64,000 nt of DNA, taken from assembly GCA_003212375.1 (NCBI GenBank), contig QCPY01000002.1, positions 35,785 to 99,784 on the forward strand, given 5' to 3'. The DNA is from Prochlorococcus sp. AG-442-N17 (GTDB lineage: Bacteria; Cyanobacteriota; Cyanobacteriia; PCC-6307; Cyanobiaceae). Of this stretch, positions 17,668 through 26,330 are shown one piece after another. Numbering within the stretch: the first letter of the stretch is position 1; every line of letters begins with the position of its first letter. A program made the translations under genes and the position numbers. The notes under the pieces are model-generated. The model searched no databases, had not been told where the DNA came from, and saw only the letters and a program-made list of their open reading frames with translations.

Positions 17668-18183
17668 TTGCCAAAACATCTCAAGAAATTAATTAATGAT
17701 CACATAGATTTTCCAATAAAAGGGATAGTCTTCAAAGATATATTACCCTTACTGCAACATCCTGAAATTTTTACAAAAGTAATTGAAGAAATGTCAGTAA
17801 GTCCAATCTTTAAAAATGCAGATGCAATATTGGCAATCGACGCAAGAGGTTTTATATTTGGCACTGCGATTTCTTTATTCTTATCTAAGCCTATGGTAGT
17901 AGCCAGAAAGCCAGGGAAATTGCCAGGAGATCTGATAGAAAAATCTTATGATTTAGAGTATGGTAAGAATTCACTGGCAATACAAAAAGACTCTATAAAG
18001 AAATATAAGTCTTTTGCTATTGTTGATGATTTATTAGCTACGGGAGGAACTGTTAAATGTGTTTCCGAAATGTTGAAAGAATTTAAAAAAGAAGTTAGTG
18101 GATTATCAGTGGTTATTGAATTAAAAGAACTTCAAGGAAGAGATAAATTCAATTTCCCTGTTGAATCACAATTATTGATCTAA
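17668..18183 (+). CDS. apt: Adenine phosphoribosyltransferase
   Basis: Converts adenine plus PRPP to AMP. The PRPP-binding loop FAIVDDLLATGGTVK is near residues 112-126, and the N-terminal DFPIKGIVFKDILPLL and AIDARGFIFG segments are classical for APT. Length (171 aa) is normal. The start is TTG with no nearer ATG; the distance to the divergent gene (about 50 bp) leaves room for a shared promoter region. Confidence 0.93.
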   Translation: MPKHLKKLINDHIDFPIKGIVFKDILPLLQHPEIFTKVIEEMSVSPIFKNADAILAIDARGFIFGTAISLFLSKPMVVARKPGKLPGDLIEKSYDLEYGKNSLAIQKDSIKKYKSFAIVDDLLATGGTVKCVSEMLKEFKKEVSGLSVVIELKELQGRDKFNFPVESQLLI

Positions 18184-18280
18184 TTAATACTAAATATTTA
18201 TTTCTTGTTTTTAAAGATATGTATATTTTCAATATCTAATTTGTTTACCAAAGATAATGTTTTGTAAAAAAAGAGCGTAT

Positions 18281-18424
18281 TTATTTAAACCAACCTTTTT
18301 TCTTAGTTTTAACTTCTGGCACAGTATTCACCTTTTTGATTTCGTCTGTTTTTCCTTTGATAATCATAAGAGGTACTATTGCGCACAAAGTAAGGAATAA
18401 TATCCAAAATAAATAAAGATTCAT
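18281..18424 (-). CDS. Small membrane protein (47 aa)
   Basis: MNLYLFWILFLTLCAIVPLMIIK... is one hydrophobic segment, then a lysine-rich tail (VKTKKKGWFK). Absent from the track because of size. It is a typical tiny picocyanobacterial membrane peptide; function unknown. Confidence 0.6.
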   Translation of the reverse strand: MNLYLFWILFLTLCAIVPLMIIKGKTDEIKKVNTVPEVKTKKKGWFK

Positions 18425-18830
18425 AGTTTCAAAATAAATTCTCTATATCTTAAAGATGTTTTCTGTAAGTCTGTGGCTTTCTTTTTATAGTTCTCTTAAA
18501 GATGTATAATCCGTTTCATTTAATCATTTGAAGATTTAAATATTTTATTAATGGGTAAAGCAGCAAATAGGTATAAACCTAAATAAAAAACAATTAATAA
18601 ACTCTGTATAAAAAAGGAGCTTTTAAGCGCCAAACAATTTTATAAATTAAAAAATGTCTCATAAGAAGATTCTTAGAACAATTTATCAGGTAAAATATTA
18701 AGCACTGTGTATATCGAACACTCCGAGAATTGCAACTTTGGCGTTAAACTTTTCAGCGTTTTATCTCACAAATTTTTTAACAAAATACATAATGAAATAG
18801 AACAAATTTATGAATATAAATTAATTAATA
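18425..18830. other. Gap, possible remnant of a small gene
   Basis: At 18552 (+) an ATG opens MGKAANRYKPK, stops at TAA, and then continues open in the same frame as KTINKLCIKKELLSAKQFYK before the next stop. It may be a small gene broken by one nonsense codon. Nothing else is seen. Confidence 0.35.
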
Positions 18831-19307
18831 TTAAAAAAGACTATTTAATTCTTTTTTAATAACTTTATATTCTGAATTGATATCATTTAATATTAAATCT
18901 ACTTCATCTTTAAAATCTTTTAGTTCATTAATTGCTTCTTTACTTTTCTTGAAAAAAATTGATTCAAATGTCCCAGGATTCGCGCTCTCAATCCAATATC
19001 CTGCATAACAATAAACTCTATTAGGAACAAGTTTTATTATTTGAGAGTTCTTAGAAGTTTTATATTGATCAATCATTTTATTAACTAAGCCACCTTTTGT
19101 CTTATTAACCCCAAATTTCAAAATATCTTTTGAAATTGCCTTAACTTTATATGATACATCTCTTCTATTTTGTATTGCATTCTTAGCAAGTATTTTTTCA
19201 AGAGAATAACAATAATCAAATAGTTTTGTATCTTGTTTTTTTGAAGGATAAATAATGCCAATTAAATTTAAAAGCAAAAAAGAAGTGAAAAGTATATTTT
19301 TCAACAT
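18831..19307 (-). CDS. Secreted or membrane-anchored hypothetical protein (158 aa)
   Basis: The N-terminus MLKNILFTSFLLLNLIGIIY is a signal peptide or anchor. The rest is lysine-rich and mostly helical, with two cysteines (YCYSLE-type and VYCYAGYW) that could pair outside the cytoplasm. No domain is recognised. It lies 62 bp downstream of the MarR-type gene on the same strand, so co-transcription is possible. Confidence 0.7.
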   Translation of the reverse strand: MLKNILFTSFLLLNLIGIIYPSKKQDTKLFDYCYSLEKILAKNAIQNRRDVSYKVKAISKDILKFGVNKTKGGLVNKMIDQYKTSKNSQIIKLVPNRVYCYAGYWIESANPGTFESIFFKKSKEAINELKDFKDEVDLILNDINSEYKVIKKELNSLF

Positions 19308-19369
19308 TTTAATTGAAGCCTATATTTTGAAAGTTTCCCAAGAGATCATAATTAGTGATAATGAAAATT

Positions 19370-19783
19370 TTATTCTTCAAAATTAACTTCATGGAAATCT
19401 TTTACATCCTCATAAAGTGTACTAAAGGACTTTTCTATTAAATCCTTACCTTTTCTAGTAAGTTTTAAAAGTGTTTTTCTTTTATCATTTGGATCTTGTT
19501 CTTTTGAAATCAACCCCAAACCTGCCTTACCTAACCTGTGATATCTGCTAATATAATCTGTTATCCTTGAGGCACTAGCCTTACTCATTTTGAAGTGATC
19601 TTCAATATCCTTTTTACTGCAATTCTGATAGGTGGCTACAAACCAAAACACAGCCATTGACTGCAATGGAACTTGCTGAGAATCATCCAACTTCATGAAC
19701 ATATGAAGGACCCTTAACAAATTATATGATTCATTATCTATCTTAAGTAAATCCTCTAGTTTTGCTTGTGTCATTGCTAACAA
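19370..19783 (-). CDS. MarR-family transcriptional regulator
   Basis: A winged helix-turn-helix protein: CSKKDIEDHFKMSKASASRITDYI is the HTH with its recognition helix (about residues 58-81), and LISKEQDPNDKRKTLLKLTRKGKDLIEK is the wing and the following helix found in MarR proteins. Flanking helices would dimerise it. The likely target is its own promoter, where a palindrome lies about 55 bp upstream. Possible regulated neighbour: the 158-aa secreted protein. Confidence 0.85.
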   Translation of the reverse strand: MLAMTQAKLEDLLKIDNESYNLLRVLHMFMKLDDSQQVPLQSMAVFWFVATYQNCSKKDIEDHFKMSKASASRITDYISRYHRLGKAGLGLISKEQDPNDKRKTLLKLTRKGKDLIEKSFSTLYEDVKDFHEVNFEE

Positions 19784-19838
19784 ATTGCTCTTCCAAACTT
19801 ATATAATTTTAACCTATAAGATGTAATTTGCATGCATG

Positions 19839-19854
19839 GATCCATCAATGGATC
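19839..19854. promoter_or_regulatory. Palindrome upstream of MarR-type gene
   Basis: GATCCAT-CA-ATGGATC is a perfect inverted repeat with 7-bp arms. It is 55 bp before the MarR-type start codon and so a candidate autoregulatory operator. On the plus strand it is followed by ATTTTTTAT, so it might instead act as a weak terminator. Adjacent TGCATGCA is also palindromic. Confidence 0.45.
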
Positions 19855-20264
19855 ATTTTTTATATTTAGTACTAAAAAATCTTCATAAAGATTTTATTTA
19901 ATTAGTTTCAAATTCTACTAAAAGTATTAGAAAATAAAAAATATTTTATTAGGCCATTGTCTAATAGAACCTTAAATTAAATATAATAATTTTCATTAAG
20001 GTGCATCAAAAACCAATTACTAATAAGCATAGTTAGAATTTGCTGATTTTATAGGCAACCAATAAAAAAAAACGAGATCTACTCCCAATTTAAAACCTTG
20101 ATCATATCGATTAAAAGCATTTTTAAGAAGCTAGAACTAAATGAAGTTTTTGAATGTAGTATTTAAAATTTTGAATAGAATTTTAATCTTTTTTTATATA
20201 TTTTGACAGTAAACTTATTAATCCAAAATAGGTTATGTCTTTTTTGCCTCAAATAATTCTAAAA
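19855..20264. other. AT-rich gap, nothing recognised
   Basis: No ORF with coding character and no clear hairpin were found. It is dense in stop codons on both strands. Confidence 0.5.
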
Positions 20265-20423
20265 CTAAGCAGGTTCGGATATTTTATTTTTCATTTTATC
20301 AATTTTATTTATTAATTCATCCAACCAATCTTTATTATTTTCTAATCTTTTCTTAAAATATGAAATTTTCGGTTGATTAATTTCAAGTGTCTCGTAATCT
20401 CCACTCATAAAATTTTTTTCCAT
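20265..20423 (-). CDS. Small hypothetical protein (52 aa)
   Basis: MEKNFMSGDYETLEINQPKI... is charged and helical, ending in DWLDELINKIDKMKNKISEPA. The pattern MSGDxE near the start and a KDW/KEW-containing helix recall the 53-aa protein at 5.6 kb. Function unknown. Confidence 0.6.
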   Translation of the reverse strand: MEKNFMSGDYETLEINQPKISYFKKRLENNKDWLDELINKIDKMKNKISEPA

Positions 20424-20513
20424 TTTCTAAATATTTTTTAATGTAACTAGCTTTTAAGTCAGTATCAATAAGTAGAAAATACTAAGATACCTAATACAAA
20501 TATATTTAAAGAA

Positions 20514-20699
20514 CTAGAAAGAAATGCTATCTAGCATTAATATATCCTGCGCCTTAATCGTATCAATATTTTTTTCATCTTCAGAATCTTTAAAAGAATC
20601 AATTTCAGCTTGAACTCTTTGCTTGTAGACTCCTTTGATGTATTCCAGTTCTCTACTGTCTTTATTAAGAATTGAGAATGGTAATGTTTTTAGCCTCAT
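20514..20699 (-). CDS. Small hypothetical protein (61 aa)
   Basis: The ATG is preceded by AAAGGAGGAAGT, a near-ideal RBS. MRLKTLPFSILNKDSRELEY... is hydrophilic with no cysteine or membrane span. It lies 28 bp downstream of the 45-aa gene, probably in one transcript. Confidence 0.65.
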   Translation of the reverse strand: MRLKTLPFSILNKDSRELEYIKGVYKQRVQAEIDSFKDSEDEKNIDTIKAQDILMLDSISF

Positions 20700-20726
20700 A
20701 CTTCCTCCTTTAAAATAATTTTTTAA

Positions 20727-20864
20727 TTAGCACCATTTTTTATCAGCTTCACAAAGAATGTCTATAGTTTGCTGGTTTCTGATTTTCTCTTCAAGAAGTT
20801 CGTCTTCTGATCTTTTTTCAATCTCAGATATAAAATCTTCTTTTTGTGTGTTTTTATTAGACAT
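20727..20864 (-). CDS. Small acidic hypothetical protein (45 aa)
   Basis: MSNKNTQKEDFISEIEKRSE... is highly charged and ends with cysteines (LCEADKKWC). An upstream in-frame ATG at 20870 would add two residues. A bipartite motif 64-104 bp upstream is shared with the small gene at 40964 (separate entries), suggesting common regulation. Confidence 0.6.
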   Translation of the reverse strand: MSNKNTQKEDFISEIEKRSEDELLEEKIRNQQTIDILCEADKKWC

Positions 20865-20927
20865 ATACATATAGCTTTTATATTTCTAGTTATAACTAAA
20901 TAGATAAGCAATTCGATAAAAAAGTGC

Positions 20928-20968
20928 TGTACGGTTTGAAGTACCTCAATATACGGATTAAGGATCAA
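20928..20968 (-). promoter_or_regulatory. Bipartite upstream motif, copy 1
   Basis: Read on the minus strand: TTGATCCTTAATCCGTA, 15 bases, then AACCGTACA. The same two blocks with the same 15-base spacing occur at 40859-40899 before another small gene. The spacers are unrelated, which points to selection on the blocks. Confidence 0.6.
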
Positions 20969-21228
20969 CAGTTAAATTTCAAAAAGGGTAAAATCTTCAC
21001 TATTAAAATTAAATCGAGTCATTCTTTCACTCATTTAATCAGTATGAATTTTTAAATTTTTTTGTAGGTAAGTTCTCTTTCTTAGCTAAATATATATTTG
21101 TTTTATTAGCGTACTAATTTATGATAAAAAAATTAAAAGGTAATAGAAACTTACCGATTTCTGTGTAGAAAAAATTGCAATAAAAGTGCCCAAAATGGTT
21201 ATGCTATAAGAGGATTTTTAAAAATAAG

Positions 21229-21459
21229 ATGGAAAAGAGATTTATTAGAATTACATTTTTCATAGGCTCCATAACAGCCATATCATATTTATTTTTTATT
21301 TTCTTCAGAAATTATAATTCTTTAGAAAATATAGAAGAAAGATGTACACGCAAATTTCAAAAAGAAGTTAAGGAGGGTGTTGGGAAATCTGATAAAGAAT
21401 GGGGTTTAAATATGGATATAGCCAATGATAATTATTTTAAATGTATGAAAATTCCTTAA
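21229..21459 (+). CDS. Small membrane-anchored hypothetical protein (76 aa)
   Basis: An N-terminal span (FIRITFFIGSITAISYLFFIFF) is followed by a charged domain containing two cysteines (ERCTRK, YFKCMK). It is probably anchored with the tail either side unknown. ATG start with a weak upstream purine stretch. Family not recognised. Confidence 0.6.
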   Translation: MEKRFIRITFFIGSITAISYLFFIFFRNYNSLENIEERCTRKFQKEVKEGVGKSDKEWGLNMDIANDNYFKCMKIP

Positions 21460-21616
21460 AATTAACACTAAATTACGTGCAAAAATTTATTTTTTCATTC
21501 GGAGAGTTTTAACCTTTAAGGTTAATTTTTGGCCCAATTTTCATTATTAAAAAAGGTTTATGAATACTTAATTTACCTATAAAGAAAGTATTAATCAAAC
21601 CTAAATATCAACCACA

Positions 21617-21650
21617 TCTCTCCTAAATAGATTATTTGATGGCTAATGAA
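21617..21650 (+). repeat. Dispersed island repeat R1, copy b (diverged)
   Basis: Reads CTCTCCTAAATAGATTATTT then GATGGCTAATGAA, close to the other R1 copies in the first two-thirds but changed in the GGATAATAAA part. Confidence 0.6.
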
Positions 21651-21788
21651 CTCAGAACTAATGCAAATAAATTTCTTCGAAAAAAGAGATTATTTTCATA
21701 ATAAATTCAAAAAAAATCAGTATATTTACGGATATACAAAAAAAGTTTTTCGTAATAATTTGTATTTGTTAAAAGGGAGGGATTAGAA

Positions 21789-21830
21789 ATGATCGATAGT
21801 CCACCAGAGAAGCTAAATAAATTAACTTAA
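21789..21830 (+). CDS. 13-aa MIDSPPEK mini-ORF (mini-gene copy 1)
   Basis: ATG preceded by GGGAGGGATTAGAA encodes MIDSPPEKLNKLT. A second locus at 40608 has nearly the same RBS and start and encodes MIDCPPEK plus five residues. Both are followed about 85 bases later by a terminator hairpin and both have ACGGATAT(A/T)CAAAAAA upstream. Conservation of RBS and the first eight codons, not of the tail, argues for translation. It could be a leader peptide or a tiny effector. Confidence 0.55.
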   Translation: MIDSPPEKLNKLT

Positions 21831-21915
21831 GTAGCAAACTAAATTATAAAGAATGATCATTCTTTTTAGTGCGTTCTTAATTTAATCATAGACATTACTA
21901 AGCATAAATAAATAT

Positions 21916-21962
21916 AGAGATTGTATCCTACAGTTGGGATTCAATCTCTTATTTATTAGCTT
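21916..21962 (+). terminator. Terminator hairpin of mini-gene copy 1
   Basis: AGAGATTG and CAATCTCT form an 8-bp stem with TTATTTATT after it. The matching hairpin downstream of mini-gene copy 2 uses the same stem arms with a different loop. Confidence 0.65.
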
Positions 21963-21973
21963 TACTTCAAAAC

Positions 21974-22261
21974 TTATCTCAACTTTATTGTAAATTTGAA
22001 GTAAATAATGAACATCCGATTCAAATTGAACAAAGCGGTGGTCAATACCTCTAAGAATTTAAAAACTTTTTGAAAATACGCTTTATAAATAGATTTTTTC
22101 TTCGAAAAATCTCCCATCAATTCTTTATATTCTTTTCTTGCATATTCAATAGATTCGAATATTGAACTTATAATTACTGGTTTTCTTGGTAATTTATCAA
22201 CACAATAATAAGAAATTTCTATTGCATTAATAATTGAAGAAGAGTTAGAAATTTCATCCAA
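21974..22261 (-). CDS. Hypothetical protein (95 aa), DUF1651-like
   Basis: The segment INAIEISYYCVDKLPRKPVI and then ESIEYARKEYKELM matches the 82-aa protein at 36.95 kb (INAMEISYGCVYK..., ESIEDARKEYKQLL). The Ala-rich helix followed by a usual GWR end recalls the picocyanobacterial DUF1651 family, but here the GWR end is replaced by a hydrophobic tail (ALFNLNRMFIIYFKF), so this copy may have an altered C-terminus from a frameshift. Confidence 0.55.
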   Translation of the reverse strand: MDEISNSSSIINAIEISYYCVDKLPRKPVIISSIFESIEYARKEYKELMGDFSKKKSIYKAYFQKVFKFLEVLTTALFNLNRMFIIYFKFTIKLR

Positions 22262-22307
22262 CCTCTTACAAAATTGATTATTAAATTCTATTAAATATAA
22301 GATCTTT

Positions 22308-22409
22308 TTATCTTAAGTAACTAGATCCTCTATAAGTAAGCTTTATTGTCTTCTCTTCTTGTCTCTTGCAATATACAAATGACTTTCCATTGAAATACAT
22401 GTTTACCAT
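22308..22409 (-). CDS. Small DUF4278-like protein (33 aa)
   Basis: MVNMYFNGKSFVYCKRQEEK ends KLTYRGSSYLR; the LTYRGxxY motif is the hallmark of cyanobacterial DUF4278 proteins. RBS AGGAGC is 6 bases before the ATG. It has a long, strongly structured 5' leader, described separately. Function unknown. Confidence 0.65.
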   Translation of the reverse strand: MVNMYFNGKSFVYCKRQEEKTIKLTYRGSSYLR

Positions 22410-22428
22410 GATGCAGCTCCTATACTTG

Positions 22429-22507
22429 CTCAAGTCCCCGTCCTATGACTTGAGTCGTACTGCGGTCTAACTAATGGTAGATCGGACGATTTAGTAGCAT
22501 TAGCTAC
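22429..22507 (-). promoter_or_regulatory. Structured 5' leader of the DUF4278-like gene
   Basis: Two hairpins lie within 100 bases upstream of the ATG (minus strand): GTAGC-TAAT-GCTAC at 22494-22507 and CTCAAGTC/GACTTGAG with a 10-base loop at 22429-22454. CGTCC near 22487 could also pair with GGACG in the second loop, giving a pseudoknot-like fold. The GC content is visibly above its surroundings. Candidate cis-regulatory RNA or sRNA. Confidence 0.5.
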
Positions 22508-22711
22508 ACTCTATTAATAAAGTAATAATACTTAGTTGTCAACCTTTAAAGGCATTAAATTACCCTATACCTTCCTTGATTTGGCTAAAAAAGATATTCG
22601 ATAGAGAAAAGATTCGTACCAAAAAGTTTCAAAAGCTTGGATCTCAATTGGAACTCGAATTATCTATTAACAATGGTAAAGTCAATAAAGAGTGAATAAA
22701 ATAAACAACAA

Positions 22712-23569
22712 ATGAGCAAGGTTAAATTGATTAATAAGATCACATATTATTTTGGTTTGGTTATAAAAAAGCTTAGTTATAAAATTGGTAGATTCTTATC
22801 TTTAATTATTCCAGACCTTATTATTTATGGAATGCAAAAAAAATTGCGTGCAGTTAAATACAAAAATCGAAAAATATTTCATATTGAGGATAAGAGTTGG
22901 ATTACTAGGTACAGGGCAATTAGTTTTGAACAAAAAGAGCCCGAAACCTTAAGGTGGATAGAGAGCTTTGATCAAGATCAATGTCTTCTTGATGTAGGTG
23001 CCAACATCGGTTTATATACAATGTTTGCTTTATTTAAAGGACACGAAGTGATAGCTATAGAACCAGAAGCGCACAATTTTTGCCTACTTAATCGGAATAT
23101 AAAGATTAATAATTTTAGTGATAGAGCGATAAGCTATCCCATCGCTTTAAATGACAAGCTAACAATTTCGCAATTAAATTTAGCAAGTTTTGAATACGGC
23201 TCTGCTTTGCATACATTTGACAGAACAATCAATCAATACGGGGATCAATTCAATCCAATTACGAGGCAAGGTATGATTGGATTTACTATGGATGACCTAA
23301 TTTCATCTTTAAATAAGAGAGTCAATCATATAAAAATTGATGTTGATGGTAATGAATTTCTTGTATTAAAGGGTGGTGAGAAAACCTTCAGGAGTGATTC
23401 ATTACAATCAGTTTTAATAGAATTAGACTACAAACATGTGGAATACAGAAGTTCCGTAGAACTGATTGAGTCATATGGATTTAAACTAAATAATATAGAT
23501 TCAGAATCTAAAAAAGGTATTAAAGGAGATTCTCATTCAACTGCAAATCATATTTTTATGAGAGATTAA
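22712..23569 (+). CDS. FkbM-family SAM-dependent methyltransferase
   Basis: Methyltransferases of this family act on O-atoms of sugars or polyketides and are common in surface-glycan islands. The SAM site is LLDVGANIGLYTMF (about 92-105), with AIEPEAHNF (acidic residue for SAM ribose) at 115 and the C-terminal IKIDVDGNEFLVLKGGE block typical of FkbM. At 285 aa it is complete. It is first in a three-gene set: the next gene begins 3 bases after its stop. Substrate unknown; the neighbours give no hint. Confidence 0.9.
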   Translation: MSKVKLINKITYYFGLVIKKLSYKIGRFLSLIIPDLIIYGMQKKLRAVKYKNRKIFHIEDKSWITRYRAISFEQKEPETLRWIESFDQDQCLLDVGANIGLYTMFALFKGHEVIAIEPEAHNFCLLNRNIKINNFSDRAISYPIALNDKLTISQLNLASFEYGSALHTFDRTINQYGDQFNPITRQGMIGFTMDDLISSLNKRVNHIKIDVDGNEFLVLKGGEKTFRSDSLQSVLIELDYKHVEYRSSVELIESYGFKLNNIDSESKKGIKGDSHSTANHIFMRD

Positions 23570-23572
23570 TTG

Positions 23573-24361
23573 ATGTCATTATTTTTTCCTATTCTAAAGA
23601 GTAATGAAATTTATAAAGGAAGTACGGTAGTACACAATTTTCCCCCTAATGATGTTCAAAAAGTTGTAGAAAAGTCAAGATATTTAAATCTTATTTGGAT
23701 GGATGTTAATTGTTGGAAGACGAAATTAATTACTAAAATCAGACCTTTAGAATCTAAAGAAGTTTTTTACGACTTAATAAAACCAAAGGCAAGCCATAAT
23801 GATCTATTAATAATGTGTATTACAGATGAGCCCCTGCCGCCTATCATGGCTTCTTTGCCTAAACATACACTCCCGACAACTACACCTCTCTGGAGATCAA
23901 CAGTTTGTATTTACAGAAATAACTCCTCTGCAAGTTATCAAGGAGAAATAGTACCTTTTCCAGAAAATGGGACTCTTTTATCTTTCATACCTTTTATGCA
24001 AAAAACAATAAATACAAATAATTACCTTATCTTTCTGAATCTCGAATCAAAACCTAACTCAAGGAAAGGTTCACTAAAATTTTCTACAGTCAACAAGCCA
24101 GAAATTATTATTAAAGATGCTGAAATAAACTCAAATAGTTGCAATTTTATAGATCTTAATAGCCTTAATATTGATAATGATGAACTATTAGTTTGTTACA
24201 CCAAAAGTATGTCTGGGATACCATTATTCTTATCATTTTCTGATGAAGATAGCCCAATGAGTCTTGAGCATACACATCCTCCTGCTTCATTTGTTATTCA
24301 TGGTAATAAAAATAATTTACAAAAGATCATAAAAGAAAACTGGTTTAATTTACTCTCTTAA
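23573..24361 (+). CDS. Hypothetical protein in FkbM operon (262 aa)
   Basis: The track starts at TTG 23570; the ATG at 23573 is preferred. No signal peptide or membrane span. Beta-rich sequence with many short strands; a histidine-rich end, LEHTHPPASFVIHG, is notable and could bind metal. Its stop overlaps the ATG of the next gene by one base, so the pair is translationally coupled. Not related to a family I can name. Confidence 0.75.
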   Translation: MSLFFPILKSNEIYKGSTVVHNFPPNDVQKVVEKSRYLNLIWMDVNCWKTKLITKIRPLESKEVFYDLIKPKASHNDLLIMCITDEPLPPIMASLPKHTLPTTTPLWRSTVCIYRNNSSASYQGEIVPFPENGTLLSFIPFMQKTINTNNYLIFLNLESKPNSRKGSLKFSTVNKPEIIIKDAEINSNSCNFIDLNSLNIDNDELLVCYTKSMSGIPLFLSFSDEDSPMSLEHTHPPASFVIHGNKNNLQKIIKENWFNLLS

Positions 24362-25209
24362 TGATTACTAATCGTATATTAAAAGCACTTAAAAACCCAG
24401 AAAAAATTGTCCCGTATATCAGAAACAGATATGCGCCAATTGTCGCTGTAAATCCAATGGATAGAAAATGCACTTTTAGTGATTTATTTATTTGGAGATG
24501 TGGTAATGAATGGAAGACTATGTACGATTTGTTCCCTTACATTAGATTATTAAATAAAAAAGAGGTTCTCTCTACTATTGAAACCTGTAAGTGTCGTTTA
24601 GTAATTCTCTCTAATAATGGAAACTTTTTAAAAGAAACTGAAATCAAATTTGAGCCTACAAAAAAAAATCTATTAAACCTTGCTGATTATATTCCTTCTT
24701 CTATGTCTTCAAACCAATACGGAACATTTATGATATTTCATGAAAATATACCAAGAAAAGAAATTTTAGGTGGAGGATATTTAACAGAAAGAGGCTATGC
24801 AAGTTATGGGTTTGGAGGCAGTAGTACTTTAAGCTACGTCCATGGAAATTTGGATGCAGTATCAGGTAAATTTTGTAGTAGAGGAATTGAAGAACTTACA
24901 TTTTTTAAAAGTACTTTTTTTAAACGGTCTTTTCAACTACAGTATTTATTCACCCCTGGAAATAGCTATGAAATAGCTATTACTAATCCAACAAGTAAAA
25001 GCCATAAAATATCTATTAACTTCTTTAATAACCAGGGAGAGAAGTTTAAGACTATTGAAAAAAAGCTTTCTAATCTTGGAGTAATAATTGTTCAATTACC
25101 TAGTTGCGAATCTAATTTCATAATTTCTATCACAAGTAATTTACCACTAGCTCGCCCTCTAATTTTTAAATCAAGAAATCAAAAATTCTTAGATGTTTTT
25201 CATGGTTAA
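24361..25209 (+). CDS. Hypothetical protein in FkbM operon (282 aa)
   Basis: The basic N-terminus MITNRILKALKNPEKIVPYI is followed by a beta-strand-rich body with a glycine-rich block LGGGYLTERGYASYGFGGSS (about 139-158). The C-terminal third (SYEIAITNPTSKSHKISINF) looks like an immunoglobulin-like or jelly-roll fold. It could bind glycans. Coupled to the gene before it. Last gene of the operon; no family recognised. Confidence 0.75.
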   Translation: MITNRILKALKNPEKIVPYIRNRYAPIVAVNPMDRKCTFSDLFIWRCGNEWKTMYDLFPYIRLLNKKEVLSTIETCKCRLVILSNNGNFLKETEIKFEPTKKNLLNLADYIPSSMSSNQYGTFMIFHENIPRKEILGGGYLTERGYASYGFGGSSTLSYVHGNLDAVSGKFCSRGIEELTFFKSTFFKRSFQLQYLFTPGNSYEIAITNPTSKSHKISINFFNNQGEKFKTIEKKLSNLGVIIVQLPSCESNFIISITSNLPLARPLIFKSRNQKFLDVFHG

Positions 25210-25670
25210 TGGGCATTAGATAGCAGTTCTGTTCAAATTAATTCAATTGTTTTGATTGGTTGATATATGAGTTTTGTATATTGCTATTACTAACCTAATA
25301 AGGTTATCTAGATTAGTTACTAGATCCTTTTTGGAGAAAGCTTTAGTTAACTTCTTTTACTGGTTATTAATAAGATCAGCCTTGTCACATTACGGCGAAT
25401 CATTGGTACCATTAGAAGTCTCATCTAATTCAATTAAACCTTTTTCTTAAATTTCTAAAATTAGTTTATAGCAAGGATTTAATACTAAGATCCTAAGCTT
25501 AGTTAAACTAGCTTTAATAATTACGAATTCTATTGATAAATGGAGAAAATTTTTAGCTAATTAAGAATAAAATTTTTAAGCAATAATAAGTTTTCAAAGA
25601 TTAATATTTTTCAATCAAAACTTTATTCAAATTTTTATTGATTAAAAATAGATCACAAATTTGAGGAAAA
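25210..25670. other. Gap after FkbM operon
   Basis: No gene is supported. Short frames (for example 21 codons on the minus strand starting MVPMIRRNVTRL) are below what can be trusted. Confidence 0.5.
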
Positions 25671-25817
25671 TTATTTAGCTCTTTTTAAATAGAGATTCTT
25701 AGTATTTGCCTGATCTGATGTAAAAAACAAGACTAATATTATTCCAACTAAAAAAGAAAATACTAATGCCACTTCCAAAACTTGAATCATCCCGCCAGGA
25801 AGATAGTTTAAAAACAT
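25671..25817 (-). CDS. Small membrane protein (48 aa)
   Basis: MFLNYLPGGMIQVLEVALVF... has one strong span (VALVFSFLVGIILVLFF) and a basic tail (NTKNLYLKRAK). It is preferred over the 66-aa track ORF in another frame. The plan resembles small subunits of photosynthetic complexes, but identity is unknown. Confidence 0.6.
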   Translation of the reverse strand: MFLNYLPGGMIQVLEVALVFSFLVGIILVLFFTSDQANTKNLYLKRAK

Positions 25818-26029
25818 AATCAATTAGATCTCTTATTTCAAAAGTAGCAAATTTTACGATTTGGGGCATTATAGTTATCGTTAATTTTTTTAATATCAAA
25901 GTACATTATATTCCTTAATTTACTGGTCAACTAACACATTAGCTATAGTGACCTCTGCTTTATATCCATCTAGAAGAGTCTCATCGTGACCTTTGATTTA
26001 GCAAATGTTCCTGAGAAATATATGAAATT

Positions 26030-26326
26030 TTATATTTTTTCAATTGGTGCCATTGTTAATCCCCTGATTACAAGTTGCTCGTGATAAAGCTCTGCTTGCT
26101 CAAGATTTCCTCTCCATACTTCCGCCGAATCTGACTTATCTACCTCAATAGCAAGATCCCAAGATCTTTTTTGACTCATTCCTGGAATAATTGTTAAAAG
26201 GCAATTTGCTACATGCTCAAACGTATTGAAATTATCATTTAAGACTATTACTCGTGCTTCTGGATATTTTGCTTTTTTTGTCTTTGGTTCTAAGACTGTA
26301 TTAGGTGAAGTGGTAGAAAATTCCAT
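26030..26326 (-). CDS. clpS: ATP-dependent Clp protease adaptor ClpS
   Basis: ClpS binds N-degron substrates and hands them to ClpC/ClpAP-type proteases. The signature VIVLNDNFNTFEHVANCLLTIIPGM contains the residues of the N-degron pocket and the Clp-binding surface, and a helix and strand follow (WDLAIEVDKSDSAEVWRGNLEQAE). The 98-aa length and acidic/polar N-terminal tail fit. Cyanobacteria often have two ClpS copies; which one this is cannot be said. Confidence 0.93.
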   Translation of the reverse strand: MEFSTTSPNTVLEPKTKKAKYPEARVIVLNDNFNTFEHVANCLLTIIPGMSQKRSWDLAIEVDKSDSAEVWRGNLEQAELYHEQLVIRGLTMAPIEKI

Positions 26327-26330
26327 TTTT

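Noticed and set aside
22401-22530. Possible tRNA at the G+C-richer patch upstream of the DUF4278-like gene
   Set aside because: No cloverleaf with acceptor, D-, anticodon and TPsiC arms could be built; the hairpins do not follow tRNA spacing. Kept as a structured leader instead.
25699-25899. 66-aa minus-strand ORF of the track
   Set aside because: The frame overlaps the 48-aa membrane gene at 25671-25817 in another frame, which has a clean one-span plan.
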